A DNA stretch of 64,000 nucleotides. Source: Chryseobacterium endalhagicum (GTDB taxonomy: Bacteria; Bacteroidota; Bacteroidia; Flavobacteriales; Weeksellaceae). Position 1 is the first letter of the stretch, and each line of letters begins with the position of its first letter. This document shows, piece by piece, positions 16,863 through 24,687 of the stretch. Both the position numbers and the translations under genes were made by a program. The stretch covers positions 992,001-1,056,000 of the forward strand of contig NZ_JAELVM010000003.1 in the NCBI RefSeq assembly GCF_016745235.1, written 5' to 3'. The notes below the pieces were generated by a model that was not told the origin of the DNA, searched no databases, and saw only the letters and a program-made list of their open reading frames with translations.

Positions 16863-16878
16863 TTGGCAGTGTTTTTGA
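16863..16878 (+). promoter_or_regulatory. Sigma-54-like -24/-12 promoter
   Basis: TTGGCAGTGTTTTTGA has the -24 TTGGCA element and a TTG at the -12 position with correct spacing; the usual final C is A. The 15-base sequence TTGGCAGTGTTTTTG recurs at 52122-52136 ahead of another exported-protein gene. It lies 25 bases before the start of the gene at 16903. Confidence 0.5.
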
Positions 16879-16902
16879 TAAAACCATTCAAAACCAAGGA
16901 AA

Positions 16903-17697
16903 TTGAAAACGATATATAATTCGATACGGGAAGAAGTTGAAAAACATTCCAAGGTAAGGAATTCTGTTTTGGGGAATGTGAGTGAATGGAAGAGAAGCCA
17001 TTATATTATTCTTTCCGAAATTATAAAAGATGAATTATCTGAAGCCGAAGAACTAAAAGGCGGAAAAAAATTTGAAATAGGAAATACGATATCACACGTT
17101 ACTTTACAGCGTTTTTTTGAAAATGACTATCAGGACAAGACCCATAATGATCTCAGGTTCCTGAAAACACTGGATAAGATCTGTATTTTCCTCGGTTACA
17201 AAGACTTAAATGATTATATACAGTCGTTAAAATTAAACAACCATGTACAGGAACCGTCAGGAAGTCTGGAATTTCTTACAAAAATGGTGTATGATTATTG
17301 TGCTACCACTTTCGAATTTTATAAGAATTTTCCCAGTCATCAACCTGAAATTTTTAAAGAACTGGTTTTTGACGGGTCTCCGTTTTTAGAAAGAACTTCA
17401 CAGTTCAGCAAAGAATTATGTGAAAGAGATTTTCAGCTGGTCACCAAAAACAACCGTTCAAATTACGAAGTTTTTGATATCCATCTTGTTACGGATGAGC
17501 CGGATAAGAAAATCCTGGAAACCCAGGAATTCTGGAATCTTCTGTTTAAAGTAGGTGAAACCGGTGAGGAACACTTTGTCAATCAACTGAATACGCAAAT
17601 CTATTTTATCCGGAAAATAGACAACATCTGGAAGATCTGGGATAATTATAACCCTGATGCCGGAAGACTGAACAGGAAATTTGAAATAGAAAAATAA
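16903..17697 (+). CDS. Uncharacterised protein, 264 residues, TTG start
   Basis: I do not recognise this family. No ATG exists before residue about 126, and a TTG at 16903 is preceded by AAGGA at a workable distance, so TTG is taken as the start. The N-terminal third is charged and helical. T-I-S-H-V-T-L-Q-R-F-F-E-N-D-Y (about 63-77) followed by L-R-F-L-K-T-L-D-K-I-C-I-F-L-G-Y could be a small DNA-binding helical unit. The C-terminal part is a mixed alpha/beta domain with many aromatic residues. No signal peptide. It sits behind a sigma-54-like promoter and before a clear terminator, so it is its own transcription unit inside the tyrosine island. Confidence 0.75.
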   Translation: MKTIYNSIREEVEKHSKVRNSVLGNVSEWKRSHYIILSEIIKDELSEAEELKGGKKFEIGNTISHVTLQRFFENDYQDKTHNDLRFLKTLDKICIFLGYKDLNDYIQSLKLNNHVQEPSGSLEFLTKMVYDYCATTFEFYKNFPSHQPEIFKELVFDGSPFLERTSQFSKELCERDFQLVTKNNRSNYEVFDIHLVTDEPDKKILETQEFWNLLFKVGETGEEHFVNQLNTQIYFIRKIDNIWKIWDNYNPDAGRLNRKFEIEK

Positions 17698-17698
17698 A

Positions 17699-17725
17699 GA
17701 AAGCCGTAGAAATTCTACGGCTTTC
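17699..17725 (+). terminator. Terminator after the 264-residue protein gene
   Basis: GAAAGCCGTAG (17699-17709) pairs with CTACGGCTTTC (17715-17725) around AAATT. The stem is strong but the T-run is short. Confidence 0.7.
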
Positions 17726-17805
17726 CTGTTTCGAAAATATTCTTTTTTTCACTTGTTCTTTGTGATAACAAATGTAGACATCCCTTTTTATTATAAAGAA
17801 ACTTA

Positions 17806-17850
17806 AATATACTTAAATGAACACTTCTTTAACTTTATGTTAAGTATATT
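17806..17850 (+). promoter_or_regulatory. Inverted repeat upstream of hppD
   Basis: AATATACTTAA (17806-17816) and TTAAGTATATT (17840-17850) are perfect 11-base arms separated by 23 bases. They lie 82-126 bases before the hppD start and upstream of a TAATTTG promoter-like element at 17894-17900. A candidate operator for tyrosine-responsive control. Confidence 0.45.
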
Positions 17851-17931
17851 CAAGGAAACCTCTTCAATGTTTTCGCCATTTATAAGATTTTCGTAATTTG
17901 CATACATTAAAATAAAAGTAAAAATAGAACT

Positions 17932-19062
17932 ATGTCAACACTTACATTTGCCGAAAAAATTGCTCAAGCTGAGAATTTTTTACCGATCAACGGTACAGAT
18001 TACATTGAGTTTTATGTAGGAAATGCTAAACAGGCTGCCCATTATTACAAAACCGCTTTCGGTTTTCAGTCTGTTGCATATGCGGGTCCTGAAACAGGAG
18101 TAAGAGACCGTGCTTCTTATGTTCTTCAACAAGGGAAAATAAGATTGGTATTAACAACCGGGCTTAAATCCGATTCACCAATCAGCGAACACGTAAAAAA
18201 ACACGGTGATGGAGTGAAAATTTTGGCACTTTGGGTAGATGACGCTTACCAGGCTTTCGAAGAAACTACGAAAAGAGGCGGAAAACCTTATCTGGAGCCT
18301 GTTACTTTAACGGATGATAACGGTGAAGTAAGAATGTCCGGAATTTATACCTACGGAGAAACGATCCACATGTTTATCGAAAGAAAAAACTATAAAGGAG
18401 CGTTCATGCCTGGTTATGAAAAATGGGAAAGTGCTTACAATCCTGAAGACGCAGGTTTATTATACGTAGACCACTGTGTAGGAAACGTAGACTGGAACAG
18501 AATGATCCCTACCGTAGAATGGTATGAAAAAGTAATGGGATTTGTGAACATCCTTTCTTTTGACGATAAGCAGATCAACACGGAATATTCTGCATTGATG
18601 TCCAAAGTAATGTCCAACGGAAACGGATTTGCTAAATTCCCGATCAATGAGCCTGCAGAAGGTAAAAAGAAATCTCAGGTAGAAGAATATCTTGATTTCT
18701 ACGAAGGAGAAGGAGTACAGCACATTGCTGTGGCTACAAAGGATATCATCCACACGGTAACTGAACTGAAGAAGCGTGGTGTAGAGTTCCTTTCCGCTCC
18801 ACCAGAGGCTTATTATGATATGGTTCCGGAAAGAGTTGGCCATATTGATGAAGATATTAAAAAATTACAGGACTTAGGCATCCTTATTGATCATGATGAG
18901 GAAGGCTACTTACTTCAGATCTTTACAAAGCCTGTAGAAGACCGCCCTACTCTTTTCTTCGAAATCATTGAAAGACACGGTGCACAGAGTTTTGGTGCCG
19001 GAAATTTCAAAGCTTTATTCGAAGCATTGGAAAGAGAGCAAGAGAGAAGAGGAAATCTTTAA
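17932..19062 (+). CDS. hppD: 4-Hydroxyphenylpyruvate dioxygenase
   Basis: 376 residues, two vicinal-oxygen-chelate domains. It converts 4-hydroxyphenylpyruvate to homogentisate with Fe(II) and O2, the second step of tyrosine degradation. Iron ligands are visible as H181 (Y-V-D-H-C-V), H264 (V-Q-H-I-A-V) and E344 (F-F-E-I-I-E-R). The C-terminal G-A-Q-S-F-G-A-G-N-F-K-A-L-F-E-A helix that gates the active site is complete. Cytosolic. Its long leader contains an 11-bp inverted repeat, and it ends at a strong terminator, so it may be regulated separately from hmgA. Confidence 0.96.
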   Translation: MSTLTFAEKIAQAENFLPINGTDYIEFYVGNAKQAAHYYKTAFGFQSVAYAGPETGVRDRASYVLQQGKIRLVLTTGLKSDSPISEHVKKHGDGVKILALWVDDAYQAFEETTKRGGKPYLEPVTLTDDNGEVRMSGIYTYGETIHMFIERKNYKGAFMPGYEKWESAYNPEDAGLLYVDHCVGNVDWNRMIPTVEWYEKVMGFVNILSFDDKQINTEYSALMSKVMSNGNGFAKFPINEPAEGKKKSQVEEYLDFYEGEGVQHIAVATKDIIHTVTELKKRGVEFLSAPPEAYYDMVPERVGHIDEDIKKLQDLGILIDHDEEGYLLQIFTKPVEDRPTLFFEIIERHGAQSFGAGNFKALFEALEREQERRGNL

Positions 19063-19079
19063 TTTTACAATAAAATAAT

Positions 19080-19118
19080 AAGTTTTGTCAGGATGAACAG
19101 TCTTGACAAAACTTTTTT
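19080..19118 (+). terminator. Rho-independent terminator after hppD
   Basis: AAGTTTTGTCA (19080-19090) pairs with TGACAAAACTT (19104-19114), followed by TTTT. It also rules out the TTG at 19103 as the start of the next gene. Confidence 0.85.
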
Positions 19119-19132
19119 ATAAAACACATATT

Positions 19133-19591
19133 ATGAGAAAATTTTTAATTGGGATCTTATTTTTCGGAACATTAGGGCTTAAAGCTCAATATGGTACGCT
19201 CAACGAGATTCTTAACCGCCTGGAAGAAAGAAAAGGAATCAATCAGAATCTTGAAAGTGTAAATATCGACAATAAGAAGTTTGTGTACATTAAAGATGAG
19301 GCAGACCATACAGAAAGAGATTTTATCATCATCAAAGGAAACGAAGCTACCTATGTAGAAGTTTTTGATGACAAAGCAACGGGAGAAAGCAGTTCAAATG
19401 TTTTTACAGGCGATATTGTCAGAAGAAAAAATATTCTTTCCCTGCGGGCAGACAAGCTTGAAAATAAAAAAGTTCCGATGCCTGTAACCAAAACTTTGCT
19501 GCTGACGAAGCAGGATAATATTCTGTATCTGATAGATGTCAATACAAAAGCCAGATGGATAGACGAAGCCTCTTATTCCAAAAAGAAATAA
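19133..19591 (+). CDS. Uncharacterised secreted protein (152 residues)
   Basis: Not a family I recognise. ATG at 19133 begins a clear signal peptide (M-R-K-F, hydrophobic core, G-L-K-A-Q). The mature part of about 135 residues has L-N-E-I-L-N-R-L-E-E-R-K-G near its start, then alternating strand-like segments. Leu/Lys-rich, without cysteine. It lies between hppD and fahA behind a terminator, so it needs its own promoter or readthrough. A periplasmic or surface role is implied by the signal only. It may be an accidental neighbour of the tyrosine genes. Confidence 0.75.
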   Translation: MRKFLIGILFFGTLGLKAQYGTLNEILNRLEERKGINQNLESVNIDNKKFVYIKDEADHTERDFIIIKGNEATYVEVFDDKATGESSSNVFTGDIVRRKNILSLRADKLENKKVPMPVTKTLLLTKQDNILYLIDVNTKARWIDEASYSKKK

Positions 19592-19675
19592 ATTCCTCTC
19601 TGACAACAGACAAAAGGGATAGCAGATCATTATAGATTGGTTATCTTACACCTTAATTTAATTCCAAAAAAAATT

Positions 19676-20923
19676 ATGAAATCATTTGTAGAATATACTT
19701 CGGATTCAGACTTTTCTATACATAATATTCCTTTCGGAGTAGCAGTTTTTAACAAAGAATATATCGGATGCTGTACAAGGATCGGAGATCAGGTAGTTGA
19801 TCTTGCTACCCTGTATGACCTTGGTTATTTTGAAAATATCGAAGGATTGGGCGACAATGTGTTTGAAGCCTATACCATCAACGAATTTATTGAGCTGGGA
19901 AAACCTGCGACCAATGCGGTACGTACCAGAATTCAGGAGCTTCTTCAGGAAGGTTCCATATTGTCAAAAGACGAAAAAACCATCGAGGATGCATTCTATG
20001 ATCTTGATAAAGTAAAAATGATGATGCCTGTACACATCCCGAATTATACGGATTTTTACAGCAGCATAGAACATGCAACCAACGTAGGAAAAATGTTTCG
20101 CGATCCGGAAAACGCATTGCTTCCCAACTGGAAACATCTTCCGGTAGGCTATCATGGAAGAGCGTCTTCAATTGTTGTTTCAGGAACAGAAATCAACCGT
20201 CCGAAAGGCCAGACAAAACCTGCTGATGTAGAAAAACCGATTTTCGGACCAAGCAAGCAGCTGGATTTTGAACTGGAAATGGCTTTCATCCTGAACAAAA
20301 ACACAGAAATGGGCGAAAGTATCTCCACAAAAGATGCTGAAGATGCCATTTTCGGAATGGTGGTATTCAACGACTGGTCTGCGAGAGACATTCAGGCCTG
20401 GGAATATGTTCCGCTGGGACCTTTCCTTGCCAAAAACTTCGGTTCATCCATTTCTCCATGGGTCGTTACCCTTGAAGCCCTTGAACCATTCAGAACAGCT
20501 TCTCCAAAGCAGGATCCTGAAGTTTTAGATTATTTAAAGTTTGAAGGCGATAAAAATTACGATATCAATCTTGAAGTCTATTTACAACCTGAAAACGGTG
20601 AAGAAAACCTGATTTCAGAAAGTAATTATAAATTCATGTACTGGAATATGACGCAGCAATTAGCTCACCATACGGTAAACGGATGTAACGTGGAAGTTGG
20701 AGATCTGTACGCCAGCGGAACCATTTCCGGAAGCGATCCAAAGTCTTTCGGATCCATGCTGGAACTGACGTGGAGAGGACAAAATCCTTTACAGCTAAGC
20801 AACGGCCAGGAAAGAAAATTCATTGAAGACAATGATACGGTTACGATGAAAGCGTGGGCTGAAAAAGATGGTGTGAGAGTAGGTTTCGGTGAAGTTTCCG
20901 GTAAAATTATTCCGACAGTTTAA
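19676..20923 (+). CDS. fahA: Fumarylacetoacetase
   Basis: 415 residues. It hydrolyses fumarylacetoacetate to fumarate and acetoacetate, the last step of tyrosine degradation. The metal and catalytic residues fall at the same numbers as in mouse FAH: D126 (Y-T-D-F-Y), H133 (E-H-A-T-N), E199 and E201 (F-E-L-E-M), D233 (F-N-D-W-S). ATG at 19676 gives the expected N-terminus; the frame continues upstream to a TTG that is not needed. I see no maleylacetoacetate isomerase in the window, so that step is encoded elsewhere or done non-enzymatically. Confidence 0.96.
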   Translation: MKSFVEYTSDSDFSIHNIPFGVAVFNKEYIGCCTRIGDQVVDLATLYDLGYFENIEGLGDNVFEAYTINEFIELGKPATNAVRTRIQELLQEGSILSKDEKTIEDAFYDLDKVKMMMPVHIPNYTDFYSSIEHATNVGKMFRDPENALLPNWKHLPVGYHGRASSIVVSGTEINRPKGQTKPADVEKPIFGPSKQLDFELEMAFILNKNTEMGESISTKDAEDAIFGMVVFNDWSARDIQAWEYVPLGPFLAKNFGSSISPWVVTLEALEPFRTASPKQDPEVLDYLKFEGDKNYDINLEVYLQPENGEENLISESNYKFMYWNMTQQLAHHTVNGCNVEVGDLYASGTISGSDPKSFGSMLELTWRGQNPLQLSNGQERKFIEDNDTVTMKAWAEKDGVRVGFGEVSGKIIPTV

Positions 20924-20976
20924 TCTTTTAAACACTTTAGTTTAATCAAGTTACATGATAATGGAAAATTTAAGTT

Positions 20977-21008
20977 CACTTTAGTTTTTTGAAAATCTTC
21001 GATTTTCA
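20977..21008 (+). repeat. Left inverted arm flanking the GxxExxY gene
   Basis: 32 bases starting CACTTTAG and containing the hairpin GAAAATCTTCGATTTTC (20991-21007). It matches the reverse complement of 21437-21468 at 29 of 32 positions. The same 17-base hairpin is found identically in the fold-back repeat at 22756-22772. Confidence 0.8.
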
Positions 21009-21025
21009 TTGATATTACTACGCTT

Positions 21026-21439
21026 ATGATTACACAAAAATTAATCAACGAGCTTTCTTATAAAATTGTTGGAGCTTGTATAGAGGTCCACAAATTGGCA
21101 GGTCCTGGTTTGTATGAAGAAGTATATCATCAATGTTTAGAAAAAGAATTTCATCTGTTAGGTTTAAAATACCAAAGTGAACTTGAAATTCCATTTATCT
21201 ATAAAGGAAAGCTTATAGATTGTAAGTTGAAATGTGATTTTTTCATTGAAGATTTAATTGTCCTGGAATTAAAATCTATTTCTGAAATTCATCCTCTTCA
21301 TAAGGCTCAAACAATGAACTATATGAATCTTCTAAAAGCACCTCGTTCAATCTTGGTCAATTTTAACGTTAATAACCTCTATCATGAAGGTTGTGAGTTT
21401 TTTGCGGCTAAATCTTTTAGAGATCTGCCAAAAGTTTGA
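21026..21439 (+). CDS. GxxExxY protein (PD-(D/E)xK nuclease-like fold)
   Basis: 137 residues. The naming motif G28-L-Y-E31-E-V-Y34 is present, and a PD-(D/E)xK-like triad is suggested by D71 (K-C-D-F-F), E81 and K83 (L-E-L-K). The family is widespread in Bacteroidota, often in several copies per genome, with unknown function. The gene sits inside the fahA-to-flavin-reductase interval between 32-bp inverted arms, with the right arm starting exactly at its TGA stop. It looks like an inserted unit rather than a pathway gene. Slightly more AT-rich than its neighbours. Confidence 0.9.
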   Translation: MITQKLINELSYKIVGACIEVHKLAGPGLYEEVYHQCLEKEFHLLGLKYQSELEIPFIYKGKLIDCKLKCDFFIEDLIVLELKSISEIHPLHKAQTMNYMNLLKAPRSILVNFNVNNLYHEGCEFFAAKSFRDLPKV

Positions 21440-21468
21440 AAATCTACGATTTTCAAAAAGCTAAAGTG
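21437..21468 (-). repeat. Right inverted arm flanking the GxxExxY gene
   Basis: Begins at the stop codon of the gene: hairpin GAAAATCTACGATTTTC (21438-21454), then AAAAAGCTAAAGTG. It is the inverted partner of 20977-21008. Weaker matching continues outside the arms (AACACTTTAG at 20929 on the left, ACTTAAGTGTT at 21503 on the right). Confidence 0.8.
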
Positions 21469-21526
21469 CTCTTATAAAACATAAGCAAAAAAACTAAAAT
21501 TAACTTAAGTGTTAAATAAAAAAATA

Positions 21527-22348
21527 ATGAAAACAGTTATCCCCTCCGAATTATCCCCCGTACAGCTTCAGACCATTATGCAGACCGCGGTATCACCACG
21601 TCCCATTGCTTTAGCGTCAACGGTAGATAAAAACGGAACCATCAATTTATCACCATTCAGTTTTTTTAATATGTTCAGTACCGTTCCGCCGATATTGATT
21701 TTTTCACCATCAAGGAGAGTACGCGACAATACCACAAAACATACCCTGGAAAATGTTCTGGAAGTTCCGGAAGTCGTGATTGGAACCGTGAATTTTCCTA
21801 TCGTACAGCAGATTTCTTTAGCGTCTACAGAATATGAAACCGGAGTCAATGAATTCATTAAATCCGGCCTCACCATGAGAGATGCAGATCTTATTCAGCC
21901 TAAACTGATTGATGAATGCCCCGTGAACTTTGAATGCAAAGTTTTGGAAGTGAAATCACTCGGAGATCAGGGCGGCGCAGGAAATCTGGTGATCTGTGAG
22001 GTTCAGAAGATTCACATCAGGGAAGAATATCTGAATGAAGCAGGAAATTTAGATCAGCAAAAACTCGATATGATAGCCCGTCTGGGAAGCAACTGGTATT
22101 CCAGAAGCAATGAAAACAGCCTTTTCGAAGTTCCGAAACCTTTGGTAACGAAAGGAATCGGGTTTGATCTTCTGCCGGACTCCATCAAGTACAGCAAGGT
22201 ATTTACAGGAAATGATCTGGGAATGCTTGCCAACGTAGAAATACTTCCTGCCGGAGATTTTCATGCGGACGAGAATGTTCATATCAACGTTCAGAAACTA
22301 CTGCTGGAAAGTAAAATTGAAGAAGCCTGGACGCTTTTAACAATATAA
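21527..22348 (+). CDS. Flavin reductase family protein (FMN-binding split barrel)
   Basis: 273 residues. The flavoredoxin/flavin reductase-like domain covers residues about 15-190, with S-P-R-P-I-A-L-A-S-T (30-39), N-L-S-P-F-S-F-F-N near 49-57 and R-D-N-T-T-K-H-T around 79-86. Such proteins bind FMN and reduce it or act in aromatic catabolism. Genes like this commonly accompany tyrosine degradation genes in flavobacteria, but its exact substrate is unknown. ATG at 21527 is preferred to a GTG six codons earlier. It ends the tyrosine island with a strong terminator. Confidence 0.85.
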   Translation: MKTVIPSELSPVQLQTIMQTAVSPRPIALASTVDKNGTINLSPFSFFNMFSTVPPILIFSPSRRVRDNTTKHTLENVLEVPEVVIGTVNFPIVQQISLASTEYETGVNEFIKSGLTMRDADLIQPKLIDECPVNFECKVLEVKSLGDQGGAGNLVICEVQKIHIREEYLNEAGNLDQQKLDMIARLGSNWYSRSNENSLFEVPKPLVTKGIGFDLLPDSIKYSKVFTGNDLGMLANVEILPAGDFHADENVHINVQKLLLESKIEEAWTLLTI

Positions 22349-22365
22349 TTAATTCCACAAAAAAC

Positions 22366-22395
22366 AAAACCAGCCTGCAATCAGGCTGGTTTTTT
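22366..22395 (+). terminator. Terminator after the flavin reductase gene
   Basis: AAAACCAGCCTG (22366-22377) pairs with CAGGCTGGTTTT (22382-22393) around CAAT, then TT. Strong intrinsic terminator. Confidence 0.9.
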
Positions 22396-22534
22396 ATTTA
22401 TTTTTTTAGCTGTAAAATTTAAATGCTCTCACACTCCTTCGTCAAATCAACTTGTTGATTTCCTCTTTGCTCTACTAAAATAAACAGGTTTAATTTAAAA
22501 ACTTTGCGTGAAAAAAAACTGCTCACTCTATTTA

Positions 22535-22826
22535 TGTTGGAATTCGCAAAGACGCAATTTTATAAACAAATCCGAATGCTTTAAGGCGCAAAGATTTTAT
22601 CTCCGATAAAATTGAATCCCGCCGTCATTGCGAGGAACGAAGTGACGAAGCAATCTCTTAAAATAATTCATCTGCAGTTTCAATCTCATGAGGTTGCTTC
22701 ACCTGAAGGTTCGCAATGACAGCTTGTTGTAGTCCCATGAACATAAAGAATAGCTGAAAATCTTCGATTTTCTTGCGTCTTAAAACGTAATTCAGGTATA
22801 GCCTTGCGCTTTTGCGAATTCCAACA
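22535..22826. repeat. Fold-back (MITE-like) repeat copy C, best-preserved example
   Basis: Ends TGTTGGAATTCGCAAA (from 22535) and TTTGCGAATTCCAACA (to 22826) are inverted; over 23 bases the ends match at 21. Inside are the nested inverted pair GTCATTGCGAGGAACG / AGGTTCGCAATGAC, the TTTTATCTCCGATAAAA hairpin and GAAAATCTTCGATTTTC (22756-22772). It carries no coding sequence and no visible target duplication. Confidence 0.85.
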
Positions 22827-22878
22827 AATGCAAGGTTTATAGCCCACAGATCGCGCTGATGACACAGATGATTAAATT

Positions 22879-23391
22879 TTATTTAGACTTCAATGCATCT
22901 GTAACGGTAATTTTCCCTTTCTCAGCAAAATCTGTTACTTTTCCGTTTTTATCGATAGACACATTCAGGTTATCAGCCTTGGAATCATAGAAGATCGATG
23001 TTGAATATCCCGGGCAGTCATGCTGCTTACAGCCTGTTACTTTATAGATTCCGTTTTCAGAAACAATAGGAGATTCAACGTTGAAATTTTTAAGCATTTC
23101 ATCATATTGCGCTCCGGTAAGTTTTTTAACACGGTCTGCAAAACTCTTATCTTCAAATAACTTAATATCATGCGGATATTTACCCGTATTTTTAGTGATA
23201 ATATTATCCGCAGAAGCCGTTACAGCAGGTGTAGAAGTTGCTGAGTCTGTTTTAGGTGTTGTTACAGAATCTTTCGGCATGGTAGTCGCTGAAGAGTCGC
23301 CGGTGGCAGGGACATCAGCTTTTGCTTCTTTTTTACATGAGGTCACTGCGAATAATGAAAACGCGCATGCGCTTACGATCAATTTTTTCAT
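22879..23391 (-). CDS. Lipoprotein with Ivy-like (c-type lysozyme inhibitor) domain
   Basis: 170 residues. Lipoprotein signal with the lipobox ending A-V-T-S-C19. A low-complexity Thr/Ser/Ala/Asp linker spans about 24-62. The C-terminal domain contains Y-K-V-T-G-C121-K-Q-H-D-C126, matching the CKPHDC loop with which E. coli Ivy blocks the lysozyme active site; it is preceded by a helix-like F-x3-V-K-K-L-T-G-A-Q-Y-D-E-M-L and followed by two strands. The arrangement agrees with Ivy. Membrane anchoring would place it in the periplasm or on the surface. The family assignment rests mainly on this loop and is moderately sure; function is inferred. Confidence 0.72.
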   Translation of the reverse strand: MKKLIVSACAFSLFAVTSCKKEAKADVPATGDSSATTMPKDSVTTPKTDSATSTPAVTASADNIITKNTGKYPHDIKLFEDKSFADRVKKLTGAQYDEMLKNFNVESPIVSENGIYKVTGCKQHDCPGYSTSIFYDSKADNLNVSIDKNGKVTDFAEKGKITVTDALKSK

Positions 23392-23697
23392 AATAATTTA
23401 ATGTGGTGGTTAATAATTAATCTGAGTTCCGGATAAAAAGGTAAGATTAAAAGGCCAGAAGATGGAAGCTGGGTGATGGAAGTTACTATTGTCAATAAGT
23501 ATTTAACATTTCCTTTTAAATTGATTGAAGTCGTTTTAAAAAGATGAATAAAACACCCTTGTATTTCTATCTTTTGACTTCATTAACTTCCCTCTTAGAG
23601 CCTCTGACTTCTTTACGTCATAATAAAAATCTAGATTTCTTACGCCGAACTCAGTTATTTAGAACGTTAACATTCAATTTTTATTCCACTATTAAGC
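23392..23697. other. Gap without a gene
   Basis: 306 bases between the lipoprotein start and the hydrolase stop. I see a short purine-rich stretch and its pyrimidine-rich counterpart (GATGGAAG... near 23460 and CTTCATTAACTTCC near 23577), but no convincing promoter, hairpin or reading frame beyond the lipoprotein leader. Confidence 0.5.
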
Positions 23698-24540
23698 TTA
23701 TTTCATATTCTTATTAATAAAATCTATACATTTTTCAGTGACAATTTTCAGGTTTTCCGGAAGGTCTTTTTCCGTCCACGGTTCCTTTGATCCGAAAGTA
23801 TGATCTGCGTTTTCAACCAGGAACAATTCCGAATTCGGATTCAGGATATGAAGATGCTCGGCACTTTTTACATCAACGCTTTCATCGTGGGTTCCGTGAA
23901 CAACGAGTACATATGCTTTGGCCATTTCTGTCGCCCTTTCCACATCAAAACGGTGGATATTCTTTTCAAAATCCTCATAAAACTGGTAATAGTGAGGCAT
24001 TTCCTGTTTTGTACGACCGTTCAGGACATAATATACTCCGTCTTCTTTCCATTTTTCCAGGGCATTATCTTTCGGAAAACGCTCTAAGGTATCGACACTT
24101 GCCAGCGTAATAAGCCCATTGATCCTTTCATCTTCAAATGTTTTGATGATAGAAATTCCACCTCCTCTGCTGTGTCCGATCAGAATAATTTTCTGGTCAT
24201 CCACATGAGGATCTTTTACAAAATGATCGATCACAACCCCCAGATCCGAAAGTTCTTTTGAATAGTTATTATTTCCGAAAGCCTCCAGATCACCAAAATT
24301 ATGTGGATCTTCCACAGTAGTTCCGTTGTGAGATGAATTAAATTTAACAAAGAAAAAACCGGCCTCAGCCCATTTTTCAGCCATCAGATTCCATGCTCCC
24401 CAGTCTTTATATCCTTTGTAGCCATGAACAAAAATAACAAGCGGCAGTTTTTCATTCGTTTCAGGGTAAACAGCATCAGCCAGAAAATCCCTGGTTTCTG
24501 CATTTCCGAGTTTTATATTAAGGCTTTTTATCAATTTCAT
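23698..24540 (-). CDS. Alpha/beta hydrolase (dienelactone-hydrolase-like)
   Basis: 280 residues. The fold markers are V-I-F-V-H-G-Y-K-G-Y-K-D-W (residues 35-47, oxyanion loop), the nucleophile elbow G-H-S124-R-G-G, the acid in H-G-T-H-D-E-S-V-D near 222 and the catalytic His in N-A-D-H-T-F near 254. Cytosolic, no signal. The esterase substrate is unknown. It stands alone and is transcribed away from the HipA-like gene. The start at 24540 is the first ATG and begins the first predicted strand. Confidence 0.85.
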   Translation of the reverse strand: MKLIKSLNIKLGNAETRDFLADAVYPETNEKLPLVIFVHGYKGYKDWGAWNLMAEKWAEAGFFFVKFNSSHNGTTVEDPHNFGDLEAFGNNNYSKELSDLGVVIDHFVKDPHVDDQKIILIGHSRGGGISIIKTFEDERINGLITLASVDTLERFPKDNALEKWKEDGVYYVLNGRTKQEMPHYYQFYEDFEKNIHRFDVERATEMAKAYVLVVHGTHDESVDVKSAEHLHILNPNSELFLVENADHTFGSKEPWTEKDLPENLKIVTEKCIDFINKNMK

Positions 24541-24675
24541 ATCAAATTATTAATTAGTATTCCCAAACAGCGGACTTACCGCCGTATTCACTTTAACCGA
24601 AATATATAAAAAAATATTTATCTGAAAAAGTGATTCCTTTGTTCCGGAATTGACTGAATAATTATAAAATAACCT

Positions 24676-24683
24676 TATTTTTG
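24676..24683 (+). promoter_or_regulatory. Promoter -7 box (TATTTTTG) of the HipA-like/DUF3037 pair
   Basis: A full TAnnTTTG match ending 4 bases before the ATG at 24688, which predicts a leaderless mRNA. Confidence 0.5.
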
Positions 24684-24687
24684 CGGT

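Noticed and set aside
19103..19132. TTG start for the secreted protein at 19133
   Set aside because: It falls within the terminator stem of hppD, and the signal peptide begins at the ATG at 19133.
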